Shown: positions 45,140 through 54,450 of the stretch, one piece after another
How the letters are laid out: each line of letters begins with the position of its first letter
How positions within the stretch are numbered: position 1 is the first letter of the stretch
Origin: Glaciimonas sp. CA11.2
Lineage (GTDB): Bacteria > Pseudomonadota > Gammaproteobacteria > Burkholderiales > Burkholderiaceae_D
DNA length: 64,000 bases
Direction of reading: 5' to 3'
Assembly (NCBI RefSeq): GCF_034314045.1
Contig: NZ_JAVIWL010000001.1
Coordinates: 2,790,001-2,854,000, forward strand
Notes under the pieces: model-generated
The model's database searches: none
The model's input: only the letters and a program-made list of their open reading frames with translations
What the model was told of the DNA's origin: nothing
Translations under genes and position numbers: made by a program

Positions 45140-46196
45140 CGTGTGCCCCTTTTGTCAGAGCCAGGATTTCACGTTCCAGGTCTGGCAGCATGCGACCGGT
45201 CAGAGCGAGTTCTAAAGATGTCTGTTGGCCGGATAAATGACGGTCTGCTTGTTGTAGCGCAATAATGGCCCATCGTAAATGCGCCATGACTTGCCAATAC
45301 GTCAGATCGCGGCGTGTTACGACCATGTCGGATACCGTGGCATATCCGCGTAAAAAGTCATCAATGTCACCGACACCGCCGGCTTCACGTTGCGGGGCGA
45401 CAAAACGCCAGCACCTGGCGGTAAACCAGCCGATGTCTTCCCGTGGATCACCCCAGCCTGTGAATTCCCAATCGAGTAAGCCGCTCAATGCGCCGTCGTG
45501 AATCATGTAGTTTCCGGTGCGGTAATCCCGATGAAGCAAACAAATAGGGGCAACTGACGGACTGTTGAGTTCGCACCAGCGCAAGCCCCATTCCAACACC
45601 GGTGCAGATGCATTAAGTGCATCCAGATAACTTCGGTAGGCGGCAATGGTGGCGAGTGCCGGATTAAGGGCTGGCGGTGGTAAAAATGCGAGATCGTCAT
45701 TCGGTGGTTTGATCGTATGCAAGCGTGCCATGTTGGCGCCGAGTTGTTCGACCAATGCAGAGCGATCAGGGACGAGAGCGTCATTGCCGGTGATGCGGTG
45801 TCCGGCCGCCACGCCCGGCACACATTCCATGAGGAAGAAATCGCGTCCGATGATGCTCCGATCCTGACAGCACCACAAAACCTTCGGAGCCTTCACGCCC
45901 GCCTGGTATGCCACACGCAATACGGCAAACTCTTGCGCCCGACTGAGACTGACAGGAACGCTGGACAGTGCGTCTGTGCGTAATACCCAACGCTGACAAC
46001 CTTCGTAGGCACCACCGCTGACATGGGCAACGAGAAGCCAGTTCTCTTGTATTGCTCCACCTGAAAGTCGTTCGAGTTGCGTGATACGTACTTCCCTCGC
46101 GGCAGTCATCGCGCAAAGGTAATTTGTTAGTTGATCCTGTGATTCTGTTATTTCGCCTGAAGAAACGAGGGCTGCCTTATTGTTACTAGTTGTCAT
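45132..46196 (-). CDS. phosphotransferase (APH-fold kinase), LvaA-like
   Basis: The 354-residue protein has the aminoglycoside-phosphotransferase/choline-kinase fold. The catalytic loop is LLHRDYRTGNYMI, the metal-binding Asp is in LLDWEFTGWGDP, and the N-terminal lobe has RLSGGAIQENW. Relatives are LvaA and the kinase domain of ACAD10/11, which phosphorylate the 4-hydroxyl of 4-hydroxyacyl-CoA. It is first in a five-gene operon that runs phosphotransferase, DUF6285, histidine phosphatase, acyl-CoA dehydrogenase, SDR. A sigma54 promoter lies 75 bp upstream. Confidence 0.88.
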   Translation of the reverse strand: MTTSNNKAALVSSGEITESQDQLTNYLCAMTAAREVRITQLERLSGGAIQENWLLVAHVSGGAYEGCQRWVLRTDALSSVPVSLSRAQEFAVLRVAYQAGVKAPKVLWCCQDRSIIGRDFFLMECVPGVAAGHRITGNDALVPDRSALVEQLGANMARLHTIKPPNDDLAFLPPPALNPALATIAAYRSYLDALNASAPVLEWGLRWCELNSPSVAPICLLHRDYRTGNYMIHDGALSGLLDWEFTGWGDPREDIGWFTARCWRFVAPQREAGGVGDIDDFLRGYATVSDMVVTRRDLTYWQVMAHLRWAIIALQQADRHLSGQQTSLELALTGRMLPDLEREILALTKGAHDE

Positions 46197-46270
46197 GTTT
46201 TACGTGCTCGCTTGTTCAAATAGTCGATGTCTGCGACATCAGAGTTTCATGAAGGCTAATACGCGAATAA

Positions 46271-46286
46271 TGCAAAGGGCGTGCCA
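46271..46286 (-). promoter_or_regulatory. sigma54 promoter of the lva-like operon
   Basis: On the minus strand the sequence is TGGCACGCCCTTTGCA, essentially the consensus: TGGCACG, four bases, TTGCA, with GG and GC ten bases apart. The predicted start is near 46260, giving a 64-nt leader before the phosphotransferase ATG. The divergent sigma54 activator gene at 46573 is the obvious regulator. Confidence 0.92.
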
Positions 46287-46424
46287 GATTAATTGGGAAG
46301 TAAAATGATTGCATAAGGGAAATTATCCACATAAAGAAAGATAGGATTTCCTCTGAGGAAGCACGTTCTTATTTTTTCTACAATACACCTATTCGCTGTG
46401 AATGTAAGGCGTCTTTTAAGTGTG

Positions 46425-46515
46425 AGTTTCAAACTATTGATTAACATATAGTGATTTTTTGTATCGCCTGAATATGTGTCATATTTGAAAAATAATGTTT
46501 CAAATTTGCGATACA
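46425..46515. promoter_or_regulatory. inverted-repeat cluster, putative activator binding sites
   Basis: Three perfect inverted repeats lie 140-245 bp upstream of the sigma54 promoter. They are AGTTT-C-AAACT (46425-46435), ATTTGAAA-N7-TTTCAAAT (46483-46505), and an outer pair TGTATCGC (46460-46467) with GCGATACA (46508-46515). The TTTCAAA/TGTTTCA half-sites resemble those upstream of prpD. Distance and orientation suit enhancer binding by the activator encoded at 46573. Confidence 0.6.
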
Positions 46516-46572
46516 CTGAAATGCCAGAATCAATTAGCGTGAATTGATTAAAAGGCTATTTAGTCAAATGCC

Positions 46573-48744
46573 ATGTCAGCAACTATGCGAAATACTATGT
46601 TTAACTCTTCTGTCGCCGCCATCTCCCCCGCTTCAGCCATCACTTCCTCTTATCGTCCGCAAGTCGTGGTGCTGATCAGTCACTTGCGACGCCCTGATTT
46701 TCCTAGTCGGCTGGCACAAGTGGTACAAGAGGTCATGCCTGCTTATGAAGCCAATGCCCGTATTCAAGTTGTCGATACGGCCCTTTCGGATGCTTTGCAG
46801 ATTGCGCGTGAACTTGAGAAGAACAACGCTGTAGATGTTTTTGTGTGTGCCAGTGCGACTGCAGCCTATCTGCGAAAACGTCTCTCCAGCGCCGTAATCT
46901 CGATGCGCGTGGGCGGACCGGATTTATTGCGCACACTGGACCAGGCCCGTATTGTCTCGCCAAAAGTGGCGATTCTCAGCTATCGAAGGATTAATGCGGA
47001 TCTCGACAAAATGGGGCCGCTGTTCACTGTACAAATTCGGCAAGAAAGTTACACCACATTGGAAGAGGCGAGGCGCATTGTTCAACGCCTGGCGGTAGAT
47101 GGCTATAAGGTGCTGATCGGTTCTTCGTCGACTACGGATCTGGCAAAAGAAGCGGGTATCGAAGGTATCTTGTCGTTGACAACAGATGCCGTGCGAAAAG
47201 CGCTGGACGACGCATTGGCGATATGTCGTAGCCAGAGAATTGAGGTGGTTAAGAGTCAGCGACTTAACGTCGTTCTACAACATTTGACTGACGGCGTCAT
47301 CGCGGTTGATAGCAAAGGCGATGTACAGTCGATTAACCCGTCAATGTTACGGCTTCTCGATGTGAGTCTGGAATGGGCGCAAGGACGACCGATTAGTTCC
47401 GTTGCTCCGGGATTGGATGTAACCGACGTTCTACGCACAGGAATTAGCGAAGAGAATCGGGTAATTTTGATCAGTCATAAGTCAGGCGTCAGGCCAGAGA
47501 ATAAGCTCGGTGAAAAGCCAAATGAAAAGATCGGTACTTTCGGAGACGACAAAGTAAGCAATAAATCGGGCAATACGCTTAGTAATCGTACGGTGATCGC
47601 TAACATCATGCCGATTCATGAGGACGGAATACTGACTGGAGCGGTGCTGACCTGTCAGGAGATGACGGCAGTGCAGCGCGCAGACCGACGTATTCGTTCT
47701 GCTACACGACCTAGCCAGTTTACGGCCAAATACCAGTTGGATCAGATAAATGGGCATTGCCCCGAAATTCGTGAAGTAGTGCGTCTCGCTCAGCGCTATG
47801 CCAGTACCGATTCAACCATTCTGGTGACGGGAGAAAGTGGAACCGGAAAGGAACTCCTCGCGCAAGGTATTCATAATGCGAGCCGCCGTCATCGTGGTCC
47901 ATTTGTCCCGATCAACTGTGCGGGCTTTCCTGAGACGTTAATTGAAAGCGAATTGTTTGGTTATGAAGAGGGCGCTTTTACTGGCTCACGCAAAGGTGGG
48001 AAGCCTGGTTTGTTTGAAGCAGCGCATACCGGCACGGTATTTTTGGATGAAATAGGCGATATGCCGGTTTTTTTACAAACGCGGCTACTCCGCGTTTTGC
48101 AAGAACGTGAAGTGTTACGTCTGGGGGCCACAGAGCCGATCCCGATTGATATTCGGATTGTGGCGGCCACGCATTGCGATCTTCGTCAGCGAATACGCGA
48201 AGGGCGATTCCGTGAAGATCTGTTCTACCGATTGAATATTTTGCGTCTGGAGGTACCATCCTTGCGCGAAAGAAAAGCCGATATTCCAGTTATTGCACGT
48301 AGCGTATTGCAGCATATGATTGCGCGTTCGGATAAGCCGATACAGATTGATTTGTTGCTTGAAGCACTCACACCTTATCTGCAAGAATATCACTGGCCAG
48401 GCAATATTCGGGAGCTTGAGAATATTATTGAACGTGCGGCATTATCGGTCGGTGATTTGGCCCAAGGTCGCGGTATTGACCAACACTGGCTGCGTAGTCT
48501 GGTCCCGGAGTTTTTTGAAAAGTCAGCCAGGATAGATTTTACAGATGGTATAGAGGGGATATCAACAGTAGGATCTGTCCCCGCAGTGTCTGATTTGCGC
48601 TCTCTAAGCAAAGCCGCAGAAATTTCGCATATCAAACAGGTACTCGACGATTGCGATGGCAATCTGGAGAGTGCAGCTCGCCAATTAGGCGTAAGTCGAT
48701 CAACCTTGTGGCGGCGCTTGCGTTCCGGTCGGATAGTGGAATAG
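46573..48744 (+). CDS. sigma54-dependent activator with PrpR-type sensor and PAS domains (LvaR-like)
   Basis: The 723-residue protein has an N-terminal PrpR-type sensor domain (about residues 30-215) and a PAS domain (about 225-390). The PAS region is interrupted by a Lys/Asn/Ser-rich insertion (near residues 300-340). The AAA+ domain has GESGTGKE, GAFTGS and GTVFLDEIGDMP, and the C-terminus is a Fis helix-turn-helix (NLESAARQLGVSRSTLWRRL). It should activate the divergent operon when an acid or CoA-related effector binds. It resembles LvaR in context; the effector is unproven. The start could also be one of the next ATGs at 46585 or 46597. Confidence 0.9.
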   Translation: MSATMRNTMFNSSVAAISPASAITSSYRPQVVVLISHLRRPDFPSRLAQVVQEVMPAYEANARIQVVDTALSDALQIARELEKNNAVDVFVCASATAAYLRKRLSSAVISMRVGGPDLLRTLDQARIVSPKVAILSYRRINADLDKMGPLFTVQIRQESYTTLEEARRIVQRLAVDGYKVLIGSSSTTDLAKEAGIEGILSLTTDAVRKALDDALAICRSQRIEVVKSQRLNVVLQHLTDGVIAVDSKGDVQSINPSMLRLLDVSLEWAQGRPISSVAPGLDVTDVLRTGISEENRVILISHKSGVRPENKLGEKPNEKIGTFGDDKVSNKSGNTLSNRTVIANIMPIHEDGILTGAVLTCQEMTAVQRADRRIRSATRPSQFTAKYQLDQINGHCPEIREVVRLAQRYASTDSTILVTGESGTGKELLAQGIHNASRRHRGPFVPINCAGFPETLIESELFGYEEGAFTGSRKGGKPGLFEAAHTGTVFLDEIGDMPVFLQTRLLRVLQEREVLRLGATEPIPIDIRIVAATHCDLRQRIREGRFREDLFYRLNILRLEVPSLRERKADIPVIARSVLQHMIARSDKPIQIDLLLEALTPYLQEYHWPGNIRELENIIERAALSVGDLAQGRGIDQHWLRSLVPEFFEKSARIDFTDGIEGISTVGSVPAVSDLRSLSKAAEISHIKQVLDDCDGNLESAARQLGVSRSTLWRRLRSGRIVE

Positions 48745-49075
48745 AAATAGGGTTTTTCAATTGCGTCCAACGTGTCATTTTTGTTTTGAGATTATCGCGC
48801 GCGATTGTGTTCGGTTGATTGTCTAAAATTGTGACCGGAAAAACACACAAAAATGCGCTGCGGGAACGCGCAAAAAATTATAGTGCGCGAAAGATATGTC
48901 CGGCAAATTGCACTCGGGAATATTATCCGATCGAGTTGTCGGGTAGATGTGAAGGCATTGAATAACTTTATTTCCCAGGTGATATTTTCATGGCGGATGT
49001 TGCATAATATTTAATTAATACATAATGTTTTATATCGTTTATGATCGGATTTTATGACCTTCTAAATGGTATGAA
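48745..49075. other. 331-bp intergenic region
   Basis: I see no gene. A weak hairpin TGCGC-N9-GCGCA near 48854-48872 followed by an A/T-rich stretch may end the activator transcript. The rest should be the promoter of the CHASE kinase gene. Confidence 0.35.
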
Positions 49076-50914
49076 ATGCTTCGCCGTCGCCTTCCTGTTT
49101 CCCTAAAGTTATCGGCGACTTGCATTTTGATGTTCGGATTACTTGTGTCCGTTGCGTTGTTTTTCTGGGTCTGTCATCAAGAGCAGCACAGCGAACAGAT
49201 TAATTTTGAACGGCGTGCGCAGTTCCGGGCGGCAATGGTGAAACAGGGCATGCGGGATGCCGTGGAAGCGCTACGCGTGGTCAATCAGTTATTTGCGACA
49301 GACGGCAATGTCACTCGGGAGCAATTCCATTCTTTCACGCAGCCGCTGCAAGAACGCTATCCCTATATTGAAGCATTTGGCTTTCATCGATTGGTTTCTG
49401 CAGCGCAGAGATCTGCCTTTGAGGCGCGTATTCGTGCGCACTCTCCCGGTTTTACCATCGATGACATGGTCAACGGAAAGCGTGTAGTTGCAGGCGTAAA
49501 GAAAATTTATCGGGTGGTTGAATATATTGAACCGATGAAAGGTAATGAAGAAGTTTTTATTGTAGATGCCTCTTCTTTACCCTATCAAAATGAAGCGATT
49601 CAACGTGCCGAAGATACCGGTCTGCCTTCGGCAACCGGGTTGTTTCGATTCTTCAGGGTGACGGGTGAGCAGCGCGGTTTCCACATTATGATGGCGGTGT
49701 ACCGGGATGGTGCGGCCCATGATAGTGTTGCTTCACGGCGACTCGCTGTCGTTGGCTATACCGTGGCGATGTTAAGGGCCGGCGATCTGTTTGAGAAAAT
49801 ATTTGCACCTTCGGATGGCTTTGCGAATGCTGGTCTGGATGTTCGTGTGTACGCTTCAGCGGCGGCGGATGAAAGCAAGCGTGTATATGGTGCATCAACT
49901 AGCATGGACGGTCAGCTTGACGGCAGGTGGTCGGAATGGATGCTTGGCGCTTCACCGCAACCTCTTGGCTATAGCATTGATATCGCAGGTACGACATGGC
50001 ACATGATCGTTTCTGCACTTCCTAATCCGTTCATGGCAAGCCATGCCAGCGCAGTGTATGTCCTGATAATGGGGCTCATGGCCACGCTCGCCGCTACTGC
50101 TTACTTACAGTCGAACGCATTGGCCGCTCAGGGCGTAAAAAAATTAGTGACTCAGCGTACCGCCGAACTTAAACAGGTAAACCATCTGTTGATTGCAGAT
50201 ATCAAAGCGCGGAAACGGGCCGAAGAGGCGCTCCAGATTTCTCGCGCAAAGCTGCGCAAAATGGTTGATCACCAAGAGAGTATCAAAGAAGAGGAGCGCA
50301 AACGGATTGCGCGAGAAATACACGATGACCTGGGCGGCGTATTAACCGGCATTAAAGCAAACGTCTCGGTGTCTATCGAACGGGCTATCCGCGCAGGATA
50401 CGCTGCAGACCCATTACTCCTTGAAGCAGCCGATCAGGCAGATACGGCCATCGAAACTGTTCGCCGCGTGATTTCTGACTTGCGACCAAGCGTGCTCGAT
50501 CAGCTTGGCGTATGGGCGGCGTTGGAGTGGTACGCGGAGCAAATTCAAGAGCGGACCGGACTCCTTTGCATCTGCAGTATTAGCGAAAGCGCTGGCAAGA
50601 TTGATCTTGATCCCGAGCGTAGCACGATGTTGTTTCGGGTAGTGCAGGAAGCGCTCACGAACGTGGTGCGACATGCTGGCGCAACTCAGGTATTGATCGT
50701 AATATTGCACGAAAAAAACACCATCATTGCAGATATTAGAGATAACGGTAAAGGCATTGATGCGCAGCAATTACTCAATGGCGAGGCTTGGGGTATCTTG
50801 GGTATGCATGAGCGTACGCGGCATTTCGGAGGAGAGTTAAAAGTCAGTGGCGTGTCAGGTGTTGGTACGGCGGTGCTGTTGCGCCTGCCATTGGAACAGG
50901 ATTATGTTGAATAA
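49076..50914 (+). CDS. CHASE-domain sensor histidine kinase, NarL-type
   Basis: The 612-residue membrane kinase has a first membrane helix (about residues 12-32), a periplasmic CHASE domain (about 75-235) and a second membrane helix (about 318-338). A coiled coil and a HisKA_3 domain follow, with the phosphoacceptor His416 in REIHDDLGGVLTGIK. The ATPase domain ends the protein (NVVRHAGATQ, DNGKGI, GILGMHERT). Bacterial CHASE domains bind small ligands; the one here is unknown. The stop overlaps the response-regulator start by 11 bases. Confidence 0.92.
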   Translation: MLRRRLPVSLKLSATCILMFGLLVSVALFFWVCHQEQHSEQINFERRAQFRAAMVKQGMRDAVEALRVVNQLFATDGNVTREQFHSFTQPLQERYPYIEAFGFHRLVSAAQRSAFEARIRAHSPGFTIDDMVNGKRVVAGVKKIYRVVEYIEPMKGNEEVFIVDASSLPYQNEAIQRAEDTGLPSATGLFRFFRVTGEQRGFHIMMAVYRDGAAHDSVASRRLAVVGYTVAMLRAGDLFEKIFAPSDGFANAGLDVRVYASAAADESKRVYGASTSMDGQLDGRWSEWMLGASPQPLGYSIDIAGTTWHMIVSALPNPFMASHASAVYVLIMGLMATLAATAYLQSNALAAQGVKKLVTQRTAELKQVNHLLIADIKARKRAEEALQISRAKLRKMVDHQESIKEEERKRIAREIHDDLGGVLTGIKANVSVSIERAIRAGYAADPLLLEAADQADTAIETVRRVISDLRPSVLDQLGVWAALEWYAEQIQERTGLLCICSISESAGKIDLDPERSTMLFRVVQEALTNVVRHAGATQVLIVILHEKNTIIADIRDNGKGIDAQQLLNGEAWGILGMHERTRHFGGELKVSGVSGVGTAVLLRLPLEQDYVE

Positions 50915-51545
50915 AAAAATAAAAGTATTACTTGTGGACGATCATGCTGTCGTAAGAAACGGGGTGCGACTGATGCTGAGTGTGGCACAGGATATCTTGG
51001 TAATGGGCGAGGCAGAAACAGCCGAGCAAGCAGCAAGGCTGGTGAGAAAACAGGAGTTCGATGTTGCGTTGGTAGATATCGCACTCGCGGGACAAAGTGG
51101 TCTGGATCTGTTGAAGCGTCTGCGTGTCGAAAAGCCGACATTGGCTGTGTTGATTCTTTCGATGTATTCCGAAGAAGTGTATGCGGTCAGGGCGCTTAAG
51201 TTAGGTGCGGCCGGTTATCTGACCAAGAGCAATTCAGCTACAACGATGATTGAAGCAGTACGAAAAGCCGCCACAGGGGGGAAATATCTCAGTCCAGCCT
51301 TGGTAGAACGGTTAGCAAACATGATTGGGAATGACCGCGTGATCCCGCATGAGGCACTTTCTGATCGCGAACTGGAGGTGCTAAAACTGCTTGCACTGGG
51401 TGAAAGCTTGGTTAACATCGCCAAAAAACTACATCTAAGTCCGAAAACCGTCACGACTCACCGAACCCACATTTTGGAAAAAATGGGTATGAGTAGTAAT
51501 ACTGCTTTGGTGCGCTACGCCTTGGAAAATGGCCTCCTGATTTGA
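50904..51545 (+). CDS. LuxR/NarL-family response regulator
   Basis: The 213-residue regulator has a receiver domain (VLLVDDHAVVRNGVR; phosphoacceptor Asp58 in ALVDIALAG) and a C-terminal LuxR helix-turn-helix (LSDRELEVLKLLALGESLVNIAKKLHLSPKTVTTHR). Overlap with the CHASE kinase gene identifies its partner. AGG lies 5 nt before the ATG at 50904; the longer frame from 50847 is unlikely. Its targets are not visible; the phasin and phaB genes follow. Confidence 0.92.
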   Translation: MLNKKIKVLLVDDHAVVRNGVRLMLSVAQDILVMGEAETAEQAARLVRKQEFDVALVDIALAGQSGLDLLKRLRVEKPTLAVLILSMYSEEVYAVRALKLGAAGYLTKSNSATTMIEAVRKAATGGKYLSPALVERLANMIGNDRVIPHEALSDRELEVLKLLALGESLVNIAKKLHLSPKTVTTHRTHILEKMGMSSNTALVRYALENGLLI

Positions 51546-51798
51546 TGGCACGCGCAAGGCGTGTCAGTTGGTTTCCGTCAGCAATAAGTCTGGTTATAGC
51601 AAAATATTCTCATTCCATATGGAACATTGTTTCTGTGTGGTATCAGGCAATCCCTTATACATAAAACTGTATTCCCCGATGGTAACTATCCCCTTGATTG
51701 GGGATACTGGTTGTGGAATCGCGATTTTATGCACCTTCTTTGCAGTTGCGGTGGTTTATCATTTTTATTGCTGTAAGGCTATTTATGGGGAGATATAT

Positions 51799-52296
51799 AT
51801 GTCGATTTCCAACGAATCGTACGGCACCATGGTTGCCGATTTTATTAATTCACAGCGCGCATTATCGAGGACACTTGGAGAAGCCTCTAGTGGCTGCTCT
51901 GAGGAATTAATGCGCATTAGTATGGTTGCTGTTAAAACCGGGCTCGCAGAGAGCATAGTTTTTACCCGTCAATTAATGACCGCGGTCAATGCTAGTGATC
52001 GGTTTGAATTGATCTCCGCTCGGATGCAAGCGCGGATAGAAAGTTCTCTTTCTCTCACGCAACGGATTAGCGACATTTGCTTCAATGCACGATCACAGAT
52101 GAGCGATGCAGTTCAGCGACAGATAGAAGTCGTAAAACCCAATGTTGATGGCATAGAAAATAATGTTGTGATCGCGGCGATTGATGGTCTGGAAATTCCT
52201 GCCGAAGTTACGGAGCCAGTAGTAATCAACGCGCAACAAGAGCCTGACAATTTAATTAGGTTAGAGAAAAATAAATTGCAGATCGACAAGATTTGA
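51799..52296 (+). CDS. phasin family protein
   Basis: The 165-residue protein is mostly amphipathic helix and matches the phasin family, which coats polyhydroxyalkanoate granules. The core runs ADFINSQRALSRTLGEASSG to MTAVNASDRFELISARMQARIESS. The Asn/Glu-rich tail is extended. The ATG at 51799 follows GGGGAGATAT; the longer frame from 51568 has an implausible hydrophobic front. Its neighbour phaB supports the assignment. Confidence 0.82.
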   Translation: MSISNESYGTMVADFINSQRALSRTLGEASSGCSEELMRISMVAVKTGLAESIVFTRQLMTAVNASDRFELISARMQARIESSLSLTQRISDICFNARSQMSDAVQRQIEVVKPNVDGIENNVVIAAIDGLEIPAEVTEPVVINAQQEPDNLIRLEKNKLQIDKI

Positions 52297-52413
52297 CTGA
52301 AATTTATGTAGTTGATTTACCCTAAATAACCAAAATCGTTACGACGAACCGTCGGCGTCCTTCACCGGCGAACCGCTCATGAGTAGCGACAAAAATAAGA
52401 TGGAGACGTACAG

Positions 52414-53154
52414 ATGAAACGTATTGCGTTAGTGACTGGTGGTATGGGTGGCTTGGGTGAAGCGGTGTGCATAAAGTTGGCTGCCTTGGGTTATCAGGTA
52501 GTGACGACTTATTCACCTGGTAATAAAACAGTGGATCAATGGTTGACGGCAATGCGTAAGATGGATTTTGAATTTCGTGCTTACCCGTGTGACGTCGCGG
52601 ATTACGAGTCCGCCAGAGAGTGTATCAAAATGATTCAGACCGAAATTGGCGCCGTTGATGTGCTGGTTAACAACGCCGGTATAACGAGAGATATGACATT
52701 CAAGAAAATGGATAAAACCAACTGGGATGCAGTGATGAGTACCAATTTGGACTCAGTGTTCAACATGACCAAACCGGTCTGCGATGGCATGGTCGAGCGT
52801 GGTTGGGGGCGTATTGTGAATATTTCGTCGGTCAACGGTCAAAAAGGCGCATTCGGTCAAACCAATTATGCCGCGGCAAAAGCGGGTATGCATGGCTTCA
52901 CCAAGGCTTTAGCGCTGGAAGTAGCGCGAAAAGGCGTAACTGTTAACACGATTTCGCCAGGGTATATCGGCACCAAGATGGTCATGGCGATTGATAAAGA
53001 GGTATTAGAGGCCAAAATCATTCCGCAAATTCCAATGGGACGCTTGGGGAAGCCAGAAGAGATAGCAGGGTTGGTCGCATACCTTGCATCGGATGAGGCG
53101 GCATTTTTGACAGGCGCGAATATTGCAATCAACGGTGGACAACATATGTCCTGA
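52414..53154 (+). CDS. phaB: acetoacetyl-CoA reductase PhaB
   Basis: PhaB reduces acetoacetyl-CoA to (R)-3-hydroxybutyryl-CoA with NADPH for polyhydroxyalkanoate synthesis. The 246-residue SDR has the PhaB-type N-terminus RIALVTGGMGGLGEA, NNAGITRDMTFKKM, the catalytic NYAAAKAGMHGFTKAL and PGYIGTKMVMAI. GGAGACGTACAG precedes the ATG. No phaC or phaA is in the window; it stands with a phasin gene, a common satellite arrangement in Burkholderiales. Confidence 0.93.
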   Translation: MKRIALVTGGMGGLGEAVCIKLAALGYQVVTTYSPGNKTVDQWLTAMRKMDFEFRAYPCDVADYESARECIKMIQTEIGAVDVLVNNAGITRDMTFKKMDKTNWDAVMSTNLDSVFNMTKPVCDGMVERGWGRIVNISSVNGQKGAFGQTNYAAAKAGMHGFTKALALEVARKGVTVNTISPGYIGTKMVMAIDKEVLEAKIIPQIPMGRLGKPEEIAGLVAYLASDEAAFLTGANIAINGGQHMS

Positions 53155-53299
53155 AGTGGACTGGATTCGTCGAAGTAAGGAGTTACTTATCGTTGATGTA
53201 GAAGCAGTGGAGCGCGCTGACCAGCGCATTCGCAGAGAATTTATTTTTAAAAATTTGTGCAACGTCTGGGGCGTCTCGGAAAAAGCGAATAAGGACAAT

Positions 53300-53638
53300 A
53301 TGGAACGCCAACAAAAAAGTAATCCGGAGATGCGGGAAATTGGACATCTTCAACCGGCCTTATTCGCAGAGCTTACAGCGCTTCGCTCCTGTGACGACAG
53401 TGAATTTGAGGACGGTTTCAGCACGTTTATTGTGAACCTTAAAGAGGATTTTTTTATTAAAGAAAAATTAATGGAGTCCAAGAATGTTCGTCAAGTCAAA
53501 GCCTATAAAAAAACGCATGCGGAGTTATTGATGCTGCTGCAACATGCGGAAGCACGTGCGATGTTAAAAGACCTCAATCTTGGTCGAAAAATTGTAGATA
53601 TGCTTCCGCATTGGTACCTTCGCCATTGTTTTGTTTGA
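53300..53638 (+). CDS. degenerate hemerythrin-like protein
   Basis: The 112-residue protein has the four-helix pattern of small bacterial hemerythrins: FSTFIVNLKEDFFIKEKLM, KKTHAELLMLLQHAE and a final LPHWYLRHCF. Several metal-ligand positions are altered. No His precedes the first Glu, and the terminal Asp after LRH is missing, so it may not hold a di-iron centre. The family call is tentative. AAGGA lies 6 nt before the ATG at 53300; the longer frame from 53123 overlaps phaB. Confidence 0.5.
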   Translation: MERQQKSNPEMREIGHLQPALFAELTALRSCDDSEFEDGFSTFIVNLKEDFFIKEKLMESKNVRQVKAYKKTHAELLMLLQHAEARAMLKDLNLGRKIVDMLPHWYLRHCFV

Positions 53639-53928
53639 TGGCATAAGCGTAATTCTTTCATTCGTGTGTCCGGTCATGAATGAGAAAGACGACTTTTAAG
53701 CGTTTTTTAACCAGACATTGGTTTTACTTTCATCCGAATTTTCAGGATGGATGTCGTTGTACTGATTAATCGGGGACGCATTAGACGGTCTTCATACGCT
53801 TATTTGAATTTTCTGTGGGATCAAAGGCGATCCTGCTCAAGATTGTTCATTCAAAATATCGCCTGTCCTACCCTCGTGCGTGCGCGTCCAATGTCAGATC
53901 ATGCTTAAACATTAATTGAGGCTCAGCA

Positions 53929-54450
53929 ATGCCGATTTTCTGGAATGGCTACTTGATAGCTCTCTCGTTATTGGTTCCTATGTTCGGCGTATTTGCAGCG
54001 CTTTCCCATGTTGAAAATATGCGCGAAAGTAACGGCAGAGTGGCATTTTTATTGATGTGCTGTGGCGCCGGTACGTTGGGAGTAGCTATATGGTCGATGC
54101 ATTTTATTGGAATGTTAGCATTCAATATGCCAATTCGTATGGCATACGATATTTCGCTCATCGCCTTGTCAATCGTACCTGCCATAGCGGGCACACTTGC
54201 CGCGTTTTTGTTAGTTCAAAATCAAAAGTTAACGTTGGATCGGATTTTAATCGGTGGAACTGTAATGGGCCTTGGCATCGCTGCGATGCACTACACCGGT
54301 ATGGCGGCATTGAAAATGCAGCCCGCCATTAGCTATGATCCATTGTTGTTCTCCCTGTCGATTTTTATCGCGATTGCTGCGTCTATTGGAGCTCTTCTGA
54401 TCGTTTTCAGTGGGGAAAAAAAGCACCGATGGCACTTAAACAGCAAATGA
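53929..54450 (+). CDS. MHYT membrane sensor, 5' part of a split MHYT-PAS-GGDEF-EAL gene
   Basis: The 173-residue frame holds the first two MHYT repeats (SMHFIGM and AMHYTGM), each between membrane helices, and then leaves frame at a run of seven A (54416-54422). The third MHYT repeat and all catalytic domains are in the next frame (54429-56435). MHYT domains are seven-helix copper- or gas-sensing membrane modules. GAGG precedes the ATG. The split is either a frameshift mutation/sequence error or a -1 programmed frameshift (see 54416). Confidence 0.85.
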   Translation: MPIFWNGYLIALSLLVPMFGVFAALSHVENMRESNGRVAFLLMCCGAGTLGVAIWSMHFIGMLAFNMPIRMAYDISLIALSIVPAIAGTLAAFLLVQNQKLTLDRILIGGTVMGLGIAAMHYTGMAALKMQPAISYDPLLFSLSIFIAIAASIGALLIVFSGEKKHRWHLNSK

